Positions 44,087-52,041 of a stretch of DNA of 64,000 nucleotides are shown here, piece after piece. This DNA comes from JACTUA01 sp964551875. Its GTDB lineage: Archaea; Halobacteriota; Methanomicrobia; Methanomicrobiales; JACTUA01. Position 1 is the first letter of the stretch; each line of letters starts with the position of its first letter. The stretch lies in contig CAZKEV010000007.1 in assembly GCA_964551875.1 (NCBI GenBank), positions 5,075 through 69,074 on the forward strand. The letters run 5' to 3'. The translations under genes and the position numbers were made by a program. The notes below the pieces were generated by a model. It had not been told where the DNA came from. It saw only the letters and a list, made by a program, of their open reading frames with translations, and made no database searches.

Positions 44087-44871
44087 GGCGGCACCCCCAT
44101 GGCCGGCCGGTTCCTCCGGGTGAACTCCCCCACGGTGAACATGTCCTCGGGAACCGGTTTCCCCTCTCCGATGAGCCGGTTGTACTTCTGGAGGAGAATG
44201 GCATGGGTCTTCAGGTACTCGACCGTCTCCGCGACATCCCGGAGCTTGTTCCTCCTCCCGTAAGCGGTGGGGCACTGGGTGAGGACCTCGATGAGGGAGA
44301 AGCCCGGCGTCTCGAGGCCTGTCTGGATGGCCCTCGTCAGCTCCTTTACATGGTAGGATGTCCAGCGGGCCACGTGGTTCGCCCCTGCCGCCACGGCGAG
44401 GGCCGAGAGGTCAAAGACGCCCTCTCCCGAACCATAGGGCGTGGTGGTGGTGATAGCCCCCCTTGGGGTGGTGGGGGACCCCTGCCCGCCGGTCATCCCG
44501 TAGATCCAGTTGTTCATGCAGATGACGGTCATGTCCACGTTCCTCCGGCAGGAGTGGATGAAATGGTTCCCCCCGATGGCGGCGAGATCCCCGTCCCCTG
44601 TGAAGACCACCACGTGGAGATCGGGCCGTGCTAGTTTGATCCCCGTAGCAAAGGCGAGCGCCCTCCCATGGGTGGTGTGGAGCGAGTCTGTCTTTATGTA
44701 TCCCGGCGCCCGCGACGAGCACCCGATCCCCGAGACAAAGACCGTCTCCTCCCACTTCCAGGCAAGGGTATCCACGGCATGGAGGGTGCAGTTGATGACC
44801 GTCCCGTTCCCGCACCCGACGCAGTAGATGGTCGGGAGCCGGTCGACCCTGTACCAGTCCCTGAAACTCAT
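44083..44871 (-). CDS. korB: 2-oxoglutarate:ferredoxin oxidoreductase, beta subunit
   Basis: 262 residues. TPP-binding: CVGCGNGTVINCTLHAVD, then GIGCSSRAPGYI, then the GDGDLAAIGGNHF...CMNN magnesium-diphosphate motif. Works with KorA, KorC and KorD to form 2-oxoglutarate from succinyl-CoA and CO2 with reduced ferredoxin. ATGA junctions on both sides. Confidence 0.95.
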   Translation of the reverse strand: MSFRDWYRVDRLPTIYCVGCGNGTVINCTLHAVDTLAWKWEETVFVSGIGCSSRAPGYIKTDSLHTTHGRALAFATGIKLARPDLHVVVFTGDGDLAAIGGNHFIHSCRRNVDMTVICMNNWIYGMTGGQGSPTTPRGAITTTTPYGSGEGVFDLSALAVAAGANHVARWTSYHVKELTRAIQTGLETPGFSLIEVLTQCPTAYGRRNKLRDVAETVEYLKTHAILLQKYNRLIGEGKPVPEDMFTVGEFTRRNRPAMGVPP

Positions 44872-45968
44872 CGGGAACCCTCCAGGGCCCTCGCCAGATC
44901 ATCCGGCGTGTGGAGCTCCCCGCCGATCTTGGGGACAGGGATGACCGGTACATCGGTGTGCCGCTCCATCTCCCGGGCCATCTGCCCGAGGTTCATCTCG
45001 GGGAAGAGGAAGGACTTTGCATCCGGAAACTCCGAGAGCGCAAATTCAGGGAAAGGCCAGACGACACGGAGCTGGAGATGACCAATCTCCTCCTTCGGGC
45101 GGTCGTGGAGCACCTGGTGTACCGTGCGGGTCGGCGCCCCGTAGGAGACAAAGACCTGTTCCGCGTCCGGGTTCGTGACCTGGTAATCCGCTATCTCCCG
45201 GCGGGCCGATTCCACCTTCCGGACGAGGCGCATGACGAGCTTCTCGTGGGCCTTCGGGTTCGTGGCCGCCGGGTAGCCGCGCTCGTCATGGGTGAGGCCG
45301 GTCACGTGTACACCGTAGCCCTCACCGAAGGTCGGGAAGCCAGGGATATCATCCTCTCCCGCCTTGAAGGGGAGGATGCCGGGATCGAGCTTCTTCCGTG
45401 GGGCCACCTCCACCGAGTCGGGGATGGTCAGCCTCTCCCGCATGTGGCCGATGATCTCGTCTGCCATGATGAAGGTGGGGACCCGGTAGCGTTCGGAGAG
45501 GTTGAAGGCCTTCACCGTGAGCTCGAACATCTCCTGGACCGAGGCAGGAGAGAGCGCGATGATGCTGTAGTCCCCGTGGGACCCGAACCGGCACTGGAGC
45601 ATGTCCCCCTGGGCCCCGAGGGTGGGCTGGCCGGTTGAGGGACCCCCCCGCTGGATGTTCACGATGACGCAGGGGGTCTCGGTCATGGCCGCGTAGCCGA
45701 TGTTCTCCATCATCAGGGAGAAGCCCGGCCCGCTCGTGGCCGTCATGGCGCGTGCACCTGTCCAGGAAGCCCCGATCACCGCCGCTATGGAGGCGATCTC
45801 GTCCTCCATCTGGATGAAGACCCCCTTTGTCTTCGGGAGCTTCACCGCCATGTGCTCTGCCACCTCGGTGGAGGGTGTGATGGGGTAGCCTGCAAAGAAC
45901 CGGCAGCCGGCAGCAAGCGCCCCCTCGGCGCAGGCCGTGTTCCCCTGCATGAACTCAAGCCGGCTCAA
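44868..45968 (-). CDS. korA: 2-oxoglutarate:ferredoxin oxidoreductase, alpha subunit
   Basis: 366 residues. The pyrimidine-binding and core domain has AAGCRFFAGYPITPSTEVAE, TSGPGFSLMMENIGYAAMTE and QRGGPSTGQPTLGAQGDM, typical of KorA. The C-terminal domain (about 270-366) holds VFVSYGAPTRTV. Its ATG overlaps the korD stop. Strict order D-A-B-C is the common archaeal one. Confidence 0.95.
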   Translation of the reverse strand: MSRLEFMQGNTACAEGALAAGCRFFAGYPITPSTEVAEHMAVKLPKTKGVFIQMEDEIASIAAVIGASWTGARAMTATSGPGFSLMMENIGYAAMTETPCVIVNIQRGGPSTGQPTLGAQGDMLQCRFGSHGDYSIIALSPASVQEMFELTVKAFNLSERYRVPTFIMADEIIGHMRERLTIPDSVEVAPRKKLDPGILPFKAGEDDIPGFPTFGEGYGVHVTGLTHDERGYPAATNPKAHEKLVMRLVRKVESARREIADYQVTNPDAEQVFVSYGAPTRTVHQVLHDRPKEEIGHLQLRVVWPFPEFALSEFPDAKSFLFPEMNLGQMAREMERHTDVPVIPVPKIGGELHTPDDLARALEGSR

Positions 45969-46237
45969 AACTCGATCGCCACCTTCTGGGGCTCGTTCTC
46001 TCTCTCGTCATCCCAGCTGATGGCCTGGTCAGGGCAGATCATCTGGCAGAGGCCGCAGAGGGTCCTGCCATAGAGGCGCTGGAGCCGGCAGTTGGGGCAG
46101 CGCTCGGGGCGGTCAAGCTCAGGGAGGATGATTCCCCGCTCGTTCTGGGCCTTCCCCTCCTTGAAGATCCGGTAGGGGCAGACGAGCATGCAGAGGTTGC
46201 ACCCCTTGCACCGGTCGCTGTCGATGACGAGCTTCAT
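45965..46237 (-). CDS. korD: 2-oxoglutarate:ferredoxin oxidoreductase, delta (ferredoxin) subunit
   Basis: 90 residues from ATG 46237. First [4Fe-4S] motif CKGCNLCMLVCP; the second reads CGLCQMICP. Between them stands RPERCPNCRLQRLYGRTLCG, giving an additional CPNC pair about 12 residues before the second cluster motif, not usual in KorD. It passes electrons between external ferredoxin and KorABC. It starts 10 bases after the fumarase beta gene. Confidence 0.9.
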   Translation of the reverse strand: MKLVIDSDRCKGCNLCMLVCPYRIFKEGKAQNERGIILPELDRPERCPNCRLQRLYGRTLCGLCQMICPDQAISWDDERENEPQKVAIEF

Positions 46238-46247
46238 GGTATGGTTC

Positions 46248-46793
46248 CTACCCAGTATGGAACCGGGCCTGACATTGTGCTTTCGCTTCCTCCCGGACCC
46301 TCCCAAAGAGGTCGTTCCCGTGGGCGTCGATCCCCACGACGAGGGGAAGGTGGTCGACCCCGATCACCCAGACCGCCTCGGCCATGCCGAGGTCAGGGAA
46401 GTGGACTCCCAAAAGATGCATCCGCGAGGCAGCGAGGGCTGCGCACCCGCCGGTGAAGGCGAGGTAGACCGCCTTTCCCCGGAGGAGATTGACGACCTCC
46501 CTCCCCATGCCCCCTTTCCCGATGATCCCACGGACACCGGCATCGATGAGGAAACCCGTCAGGGAATCCATCCTTGCAGAAGTCGTGGGACCTGCGGCGA
46601 TGATCCGCTCCCCTGCCACCACCGGCCCGCAGTGGTAGACAACGGCGCCCCGGGGATCGAAGGGGATCCCCGCCTCCTGCATCCGCAGGTGGGCCTCGTC
46701 CCTCGCCGTGTACACGACCCCCGACAGGGTGACCCTGTCACCGGCCCGGAGGGAGAGGACCTCCTCGCCCAGGGGGGTGGTGAGATCGATCAC
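46248..46793 (-). CDS. fumB: Fumarate hydratase class I, beta subunit
   Basis: 181 residues from GTG 46793, which overlaps the alpha subunit stop (GTGA). VIDLTTPLGEEVLSLRAGD is the normal N-terminus; FDPRGAVVYHCGPVV, GPTTSARMDSLTGFLIDAG and IGKGGMG form the C-terminal domain that completes the class I active site. Interconverts malate and fumarate, here probably towards fumarate. Confidence 0.94.
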   Translation of the reverse strand: MIDLTTPLGEEVLSLRAGDRVTLSGVVYTARDEAHLRMQEAGIPFDPRGAVVYHCGPVVAGERIIAAGPTTSARMDSLTGFLIDAGVRGIIGKGGMGREVVNLLRGKAVYLAFTGGCAALAASRMHLLGVHFPDLGMAEAVWVIGVDHLPLVVGIDAHGNDLFGRVREEAKAQCQARFHTG

Positions 46794-47632
46794 TTCCCTG
46801 CCTCCACGACTCTTGTTGCCCGCCGGCATGCCCAGCACTGGACGTTCACTGCAACGGGGAGGGATGCGGTATGGCAGGCGCCTCTCTTCACCTTCACGGC
46901 AAGGGCTGTTGTGTCCCCGCCGAGCCCCATGGGGCCTATGCCGAGGGCGTTCACTGCGTCGCAGAGCTTCTGTTCGAAAGGGTCCATGGTATCGATGGGG
47001 AGGAGGAGGGCCTCCTTCGACAGGGCAGCCACTCCATCGAAGGTGGACCCGATCCCAACCCCGAGGATCACGGGCGGGCAGGGCTTCCCTCCCGCAAGGG
47101 CAACCGTCTCAACGATGAACTCCACAACATCCCTCGTCCGGGTGGGGAGGAGCATCCCAATCCGGGAGACATTTTCGGATCCGGCGCCCTTGGGGAGGAC
47201 CGTGACGGTGAGTTCATCCCCGGGCCTGACATGTACTGCGGGGATCCCCGGGCCGGTATTGTCACCGGTATTCTTCCGGGTGCAGGGGTCGACGGCATTC
47301 GGCCGGAGGGGGATCTTTCCGGTGGCAATCCTTACCCCCCGGGCCACGGCATCTTCGAGAGCCCTGGTATAGGGAACATCGGGAGGCAGGGTAAGGTAAA
47401 TGACCGGGATGCCGGTGTCCTGGCAGATCAGGGACCTGCCCTTCCTGGCCAGCGCGATGTTTGCGAGGATGTTCTCGAACTCCCCGCGGGCTACCGGGTT
47501 CCTCTCCCGCTCATAAGCCGACAGTATCGCCCGTTCCACGTCATCGGGGAGCCGGACCTCAGCCTCTGCGAGGGCATCCGCCGTAGCATCCGCGATAGCC
47601 GCGAGGAGGACCGGATCATCGGGATGGCGCAT
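46790..47632 (-). CDS. fumA: Fumarate hydratase class I, alpha subunit
   Basis: 280 residues with the three iron-sulfur ligand cysteines: SLICQDTGIPV (first), GGKPCPPVILGVGIG (second) and VQCWACRRATR (third). Oxygen-sensitive [4Fe-4S] hydratase. First gene of the operon running to dacZ; the 97-base gap upstream before rpl10e should hold the promoter. Confidence 0.95.
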   Translation of the reverse strand: MRHPDDPVLLAAIADATADALAEAEVRLPDDVERAILSAYERERNPVARGEFENILANIALARKGRSLICQDTGIPVIYLTLPPDVPYTRALEDAVARGVRIATGKIPLRPNAVDPCTRKNTGDNTGPGIPAVHVRPGDELTVTVLPKGAGSENVSRIGMLLPTRTRDVVEFIVETVALAGGKPCPPVILGVGIGSTFDGVAALSKEALLLPIDTMDPFEQKLCDAVNALGIGPMGLGGDTTALAVKVKRGACHTASLPVAVNVQCWACRRATRVVEAGK

Positions 47633-47729
47633 TATAAAGGAATAGGGTACAGCGGCGAATAAAAATTTGGATGAATGGTGTTCCAGAACCAGATGGGTAA
47701 AAGAGAATGATGATGGGGAGGGGATGAAT

Positions 47730-48485
47730 TCAGGTCTTTGATTTTTCAGGGTGCTTCTCAGGCCGTTTCTCGCCAGGCTTCCCGGCTCCCTTCTCTGCTG
47801 CCTTCTCGGGCGCCTTCTCGCCGGGCTTCACGGCACCCTTCTCGGCATGCTTCTCGCCCGGTTTCTCGGCTCCCTTCTCCCCCGCCGCCGCAGGGGCTTC
47901 CTCGGCAGCCGCCTCCGGGGCAACCGGGGGCGCAACGACCTTCTCCTCGGCGATCTTCACATGGGTCGCCCTGATCCCCGAGACCTTATGCTCGGTGATC
48001 TCGATCCGGGAGGGGCTGGGGAGCTTGTGGGTGCCGTGGCGCAGGGCGTCCTTCACCTTCTCCAGGTTCTGGGTCAGGGTATAGACCGAGAGGATCTTCT
48101 GGCCCGGGTGGACCCGTGCCGCGGAGCCCACGGCCTTGCCAAAGGAGAGGCGCATCCCCTCGGAGACACGGTCTGCCCCGGCCCCGGTCGCCTGCTTGTT
48201 CTCCCGGAGGATGTGGTGGGGGTAGACCCGGATCTTCAGCCGGAAGTTCGCCCGTCCCAGCTCCTGGAGCCGGCGGTTGATGACCACGCGGGTCGCCTCG
48301 AGGGCCGTGTGCCGGATCTGGCACCCCTCCTCGACAATGAGGCTGAGTTCCAGCGGGAACTCCTCGGTGAGGTTCCCCATGTCGAACTGGACCAGCTTGG
48401 ACCCGGGTACGCCACCCATGTATTCACGCCGCGTGTACGCCATCTTGGCGAGGTTCCTGTACATCCTTCCCGGTTTCCTGACCAT
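47730..48485 (-). CDS. rpl10e: Ribosomal protein L10e with a long Lys/Glu/Ala tail
   Basis: 251 residues. The first 175 or so are a complete L10e/uL16 (MVRKPGRMYRNLAKMAYTRREY, HHILRENKQATGAGADRVS, MRLSFGKAVGSAARV). Family members normally end there. About 75 extra residues follow, built of imperfect AEKGAxKPGEK units (EKGAEKPGEK, EKGAVKPGEK, EKGAGKPGEK). The tail is highly charged and probably disordered; it may interact with rRNA or other factors. The DNA repeats are visible too, so the tail probably grew by slippage. Confidence 0.93.
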   Translation of the reverse strand: MVRKPGRMYRNLAKMAYTRREYMGGVPGSKLVQFDMGNLTEEFPLELSLIVEEGCQIRHTALEATRVVINRRLQELGRANFRLKIRVYPHHILRENKQATGAGADRVSEGMRLSFGKAVGSAARVHPGQKILSVYTLTQNLEKVKDALRHGTHKLPSPSRIEITEHKVSGIRATHVKIAEEKVVAPPVAPEAAAEEAPAAAGEKGAEKPGEKHAEKGAVKPGEKAPEKAAEKGAGKPGEKRPEKHPEKSKT

Positions 48486-48547
48486 TCGAGAACACCCTCA
48501 CGGGACTTCGTGCTTTATAAAAAGGAGGTCTGGTTTCATAAACCTTG

Positions 48548-49306
48548 CTAATCCGAGGACCCCCCGGAGATCAGATCGAGGACATGGCGCCGGATCTCGA
48601 CGAAGTCCCTGCAGGTCCGGTCCCTCGGGTGCGCACACTTAGTCACGGGGACGATCTCGCGGATCCTCCCGGGCCTCTCGGTGAGGACCACGATCCGGTC
48701 GGCGAGGAAGACCGCCTCGTCGACGCTGTGGGTGACGAAGAGGATGGTCTTCCGGGTCTTCCTCCAGATCTCCTGGAGCTCCGTCTGCATCAGGTTCCTC
48801 GTCTGGGCGTCGAGGGCCCCGAAGGGCTCGTCCATGAGGAGGACCCTCGGCTCGGTCGCGAGCGCCCGGGCGACCGCGACCCGTTGCCGCATCCCGCCCG
48901 AGAGCTCGTAGGGGAGGTTCTTCTCAAAGGAGGAGAGCCCCACAAGGTCCAGGTACTTCCTGGCGGCGGCTATCCGGTCTTCACGGTCCATCCCCTGCAC
49001 CTCCAGCCCGAAGGCAACGTTCTCGAGGACCGTCCGCCAGGGGAAGAGGGAGTACTCCTGGAAGATCATGGCGATCCGGCGTGAAGGGCCGGAGAGGGCC
49101 TCCCCGTCCACCTGGATCGATCCTGATGTCGGGGTGTCGAGGCCGGCTATGATCCTGAGGAGGGTCGTCTTCCCGCACCCCGATGGCCCGAGGATGCAGA
49201 GGAACTCCTCGTCCTCGACCGTCAGGTTGATCCCCTCCAGGGCGGGGACCGCCGCACCATTCCCGGTGATAAAGACCTTGGAGAGGTCGTGGATCGCGAG
49301 CTTCAC
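48548..49306 (-). CDS. ABC transporter ATPase (NitT/TauT type)
   Basis: 252 residues. Walker A GPSGCGKTT near 38-46, LSGGMRQRVAVARAL signature, Walker B LLMDEPFGALD and H-loop VTHSVDEAV. Closest in layout to SsuB/TauB/NrtD. Terminal gene of the cassette, overlapping the permease by four bases. Substrate uncertain (sulfonate-, nitrate-, or thiamine precursor-like). Confidence 0.93.
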   Translation of the reverse strand: MKLAIHDLSKVFITGNGAAVPALEGINLTVEDEEFLCILGPSGCGKTTLLRIIAGLDTPTSGSIQVDGEALSGPSRRIAMIFQEYSLFPWRTVLENVAFGLEVQGMDREDRIAAARKYLDLVGLSSFEKNLPYELSGGMRQRVAVARALATEPRVLLMDEPFGALDAQTRNLMQTELQEIWRKTRKTILFVTHSVDEAVFLADRIVVLTERPGRIREIVPVTKCAHPRDRTCRDFVEIRRHVLDLISGGSSD

Positions 49307-50064
49307 CGCTCGAGCCCCCTCCAGCAGAACCAGCGATCCTCCACCGAACGGAAGAGGAAATCAAACGCGATCCCGATGATCCCGATGGTGATCATCCCTG
49401 CGATGATGTAGTGCATCTGCCCGAAGTTGTAGGCATAGAGGGTCAGGTAGCCGAGGCCCGAGGTTGTCCCCGGGAGCCACTCGGCGGCGATGACACACAT
49501 CCATGCGATCCCGAACCCGACCCGGAGGCCGGTCCAGATGATGGGGGCCGCCCCGGGCAGGACCACCTTTGCGAGGACCTGCCGCTCGGATGCCCCCAGG
49601 GTCTGGGCGACCTCGACCCAGGTCCTCTTGATCGCCCTCACACCGTCGATGGTATTGAGCAGGATGGGGAAGAAGGCCCCGAGGAAGATGATGAAGACCA
49701 TGGAGTTGATACCCACCGAGAACCAGGCGATGGCGAGGGGGCCCCACGCAAGTGGCGGGATCGGCCGGAGGAGCTGGATAGTGGTGTCTACCAGGGCATC
49801 GAGACGCTGCGACCAGCCCATCCCGACCCCGAGGGGGATCGCTATCCCGAGGGCAACGAGGAAACCGGCCCCCACCCTCTCGAGGGATACGAGGGCATTG
49901 TGCACCAGGCTCCCGGTCCCGAGGATATCCACCGTGGGGTCGAGGAGCACCGGGATCACGGTCTCCAGCCTCGGGAGGATGAACTGGTTGTTAATGGAGC
50001 GTGCCGCGATCTCCCAGACGATGAGGAGGAGGATGGGGAGGATGATGCCGAGAGGTCTTCTCAT
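49303..50064 (-). CDS. ABC transporter permease (NitT/TauT type)
   Basis: 253 residues, six predicted helices. The EAA-type loop reads WVEVAQTLGASERQVLAKVVLPGAAP, which contacts the ATPase. Member of the SsuC/TauC/NrtB family. It starts five bases after the binding-protein stop and overlaps the ATPase start. Confidence 0.93.
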   Translation of the reverse strand: MRRPLGIILPILLLIVWEIAARSINNQFILPRLETVIPVLLDPTVDILGTGSLVHNALVSLERVGAGFLVALGIAIPLGVGMGWSQRLDALVDTTIQLLRPIPPLAWGPLAIAWFSVGINSMVFIIFLGAFFPILLNTIDGVRAIKRTWVEVAQTLGASERQVLAKVVLPGAAPIIWTGLRVGFGIAWMCVIAAEWLPGTTSGLGYLTLYAYNFGQMHYIIAGMITIGIIGIAFDFLFRSVEDRWFCWRGLER

Positions 50065-50069
50065 GCCCT

Positions 50070-51275
50070 CTAAGCCTGTACCTCCTTTACGGATAAACCG
50101 CTCTCCTCAAGGGCATAGCGGAGCATGACGTCCTGGATGGATCCCTTGCCGGGCGCTGCCATCTTGATGGGCTTCCCTGCTGCCGACCGCTCCTTTGCCC
50201 ACTGAACAAAGGATGCCCAATCGGTCGCAGGAGAGTCCGTGACAACGACAACCCCCGAGCCCTCATTGTTCAGGGCCATGAGGATCTTGAGGGGCGTCCC
50301 TTTATCGATGGCCGAGATGGCAGGCGGGTTCCCCACGTAAGCTACCTGGATGGTATTCGTTGCCGCGAGCTGCATCAGCTGGGGCCCGGCATCGGCCGGG
50401 ATGAGCTTCAGGGTGGCCACCTTCCTGCCCTTCACCAGGAGGTCAACGAGATCAGGCCTCGTAGCTGTCGGGTCCTCGGGTTTCAGCGCGATCCCGTAGG
50501 TATCGTTGAAGTACTGCCATTTCTTCACCGCAACGAAGAGGGATGCGTGGTGGTCCGAGAGGAGATACCCAACCCCTACGGTGTTTGCCTCTGCAGGCGG
50601 AACGGCGATGCTCTTCGCATCGATCATAGCCTTGGCCCGGGTGTAGGGACCGGTGTCGAAGAGGATGGCCCTCGATTGCGCATCGCTCGTGTTCTTGAGG
50701 CTCCCGGTGATGGCCCCGAGCTCCCTGAGCGCATAGACGAACTCGACCTGGCCGGCCATCCACTGTTCAGAGGGCTCGTTCACGAACTTCACTGTGGGGA
50801 ATGCACGGTTCAGGACATCGACCGAGGAGACGGTGACATTCCCGTAGGTGAAGTTCCCTTTCCCGGCGAGCCAGTCTGCGACGATATCGGCAGCCTCGGA
50901 GGGATGATCGGTTATGTACTGGGTGGCAAGGATAGTGGCCGCTCCCATGGCATCAACGAATGCCGGGTTGCTGCTCATGAGGTCAGTCCGTGCGGTGAGC
51001 ACGCAGCACGGGTGGTTCTTCCACCGATCATCAGGCGGGAGGTTCCCTGAATAAGTGATGACCTTCCCGATGTGCGCCACGGGGGCCACCTCCACGAAGG
51101 GCTGCCATGCGATGTACCCGTCGATCTGCTTTGTGGCAAGGAGGGTGGGCATGGGGCCGGTCCCCTTGGTGTAGAGGATCCCCACGTCACCGGTTGCCTG
51201 CTGTGTCGTGGTGCATCCGGCAGCGATGAGGAGGACCGCCAGGCACCCGAGGAGGAGGATTCGCATCCCTTTCAT
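50070..51275 (-). CDS. NitT/TauT-type substrate-binding lipoprotein, lobes in permuted order
   Basis: 401 residues from ATG 51275, with lipobox LIAAGC (Cys21). The family order is first lobe (VGYLPSDHHA..., then PADAGPQLMQL...IQVAYVGNPPA and the KGS loop) followed by second lobe (MPTLLATKQIDGYIAWQPF...HPCCVL). Here the second lobe comes directly after the signal (about 32-230), and the first lobe follows (about 232-401: VGVGYLLSDHHASLF...GNPPAISAIDKG...APGKGSIQDVMLRYA), ending at SVKEVQA. The join NTVGVGYLL is in frame. The order is that of a circular permutation. It begins the cassette with the permease and ATPase. Confidence 0.85.
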   Translation of the reverse strand: MKGMRILLLGCLAVLLIAAGCTTTQQATGDVGILYTKGTGPMPTLLATKQIDGYIAWQPFVEVAPVAHIGKVITYSGNLPPDDRWKNHPCCVLTARTDLMSSNPAFVDAMGAATILATQYITDHPSEAADIVADWLAGKGNFTYGNVTVSSVDVLNRAFPTVKFVNEPSEQWMAGQVEFVYALRELGAITGSLKNTSDAQSRAILFDTGPYTRAKAMIDAKSIAVPPAEANTVGVGYLLSDHHASLFVAVKKWQYFNDTYGIALKPEDPTATRPDLVDLLVKGRKVATLKLIPADAGPQLMQLAATNTIQVAYVGNPPAISAIDKGTPLKILMALNNEGSGVVVVTDSPATDWASFVQWAKERSAAGKPIKMAAPGKGSIQDVMLRYALEESGLSVKEVQA

Positions 51276-51471
51276 GCAGGTTATTGAACCCGGTAAGCTC
51301 ATAAAATGTTCCATTCTACCTCAAAAATGTCTACAATAAGATACTATTATAGTTTTATTGATACAATACGCTTGTTTTTTCTTCTTTTATGTCCAGTCTG
51401 AGTCAGGAAAAGCATTCCTGTTGGACAAGAAGGTTTTTTACCTGAAAGAAATATCCCTTCTGTGTCATTCC

Positions 51472-52008
51472 ATGGTCCGCCTTGACCCCATCGACCGCCT
51501 CCTCCGGGCATCCATGCTCTCGGACGAGGACTTCGTGGCAATGCTGAACGGGATCCTGAAGACCGACATGCGGATGACCGTCCGCGAGCTCTCGGAGAGG
51601 AGCGGGGTAGCTGCCTCCTCCCTGTACAAGATCCTCCACGGGAAGCGGTCTCCCAACCTCTCCACCCTCCGCGCCATCGTGGGCGCCCTGCGGCATGTCT
51701 CGAACCCCGGGGGGGACGAGGAGTTCATCGGGGTCATCGCGGCCCGCCAGACGCTGGACGGGATCGAGGAGCGGGTGGCCGTGGTGGACGGGAAGAGGGT
51801 AAGGGTACGTGAGTACGCCGTCCATACCATCGAGGATGCCATCGTTGCCGCGGTCCGCGCCGAGCGGGAGGGGGCCCGGGGCATCGTCTGTGCCCCCATC
51901 GTCTCCTCGACCATTGAGGAGCTCGTCTCCATCCCCGTGGCGACCATCATCCCCAGGGAGAGCGTCCAGCAGGCCATCGAGCTCGCGGCCCGGAAGGCAT
52001 GGCATTAA
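51472..52008 (+). CDS. HTH transcriptional regulator (COG1709-like)
   Basis: 178 residues from ATG 51472 (MVRLDPIDRLLRASM); longer starts reach into an AT-rich promoter. An XRE-type helix-turn-helix (MTVRELSERSGVAASSLYKILHGKR) near 38-62, then a C-terminal alpha/beta domain of unknown ligand (RGIVCAPIVSSTIEELVSIPVA). The gap to the divergent binding-protein gene (51276-51471) is AT-rich and could hold promoters of both, so the regulator may act on the ABC cassette or on argH downstream. Confidence 0.8.
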   Translation: MVRLDPIDRLLRASMLSDEDFVAMLNGILKTDMRMTVRELSERSGVAASSLYKILHGKRSPNLSTLRAIVGALRHVSNPGGDEEFIGVIAARQTLDGIEERVAVVDGKRVRVREYAVHTIEDAIVAAVRAEREGARGIVCAPIVSSTIEELVSIPVATIIPRESVQQAIELAARKAWH

Positions 52009-52041
52009 GGGGCGCGTGCCAGAACATTGTTAGGTGAGAGG

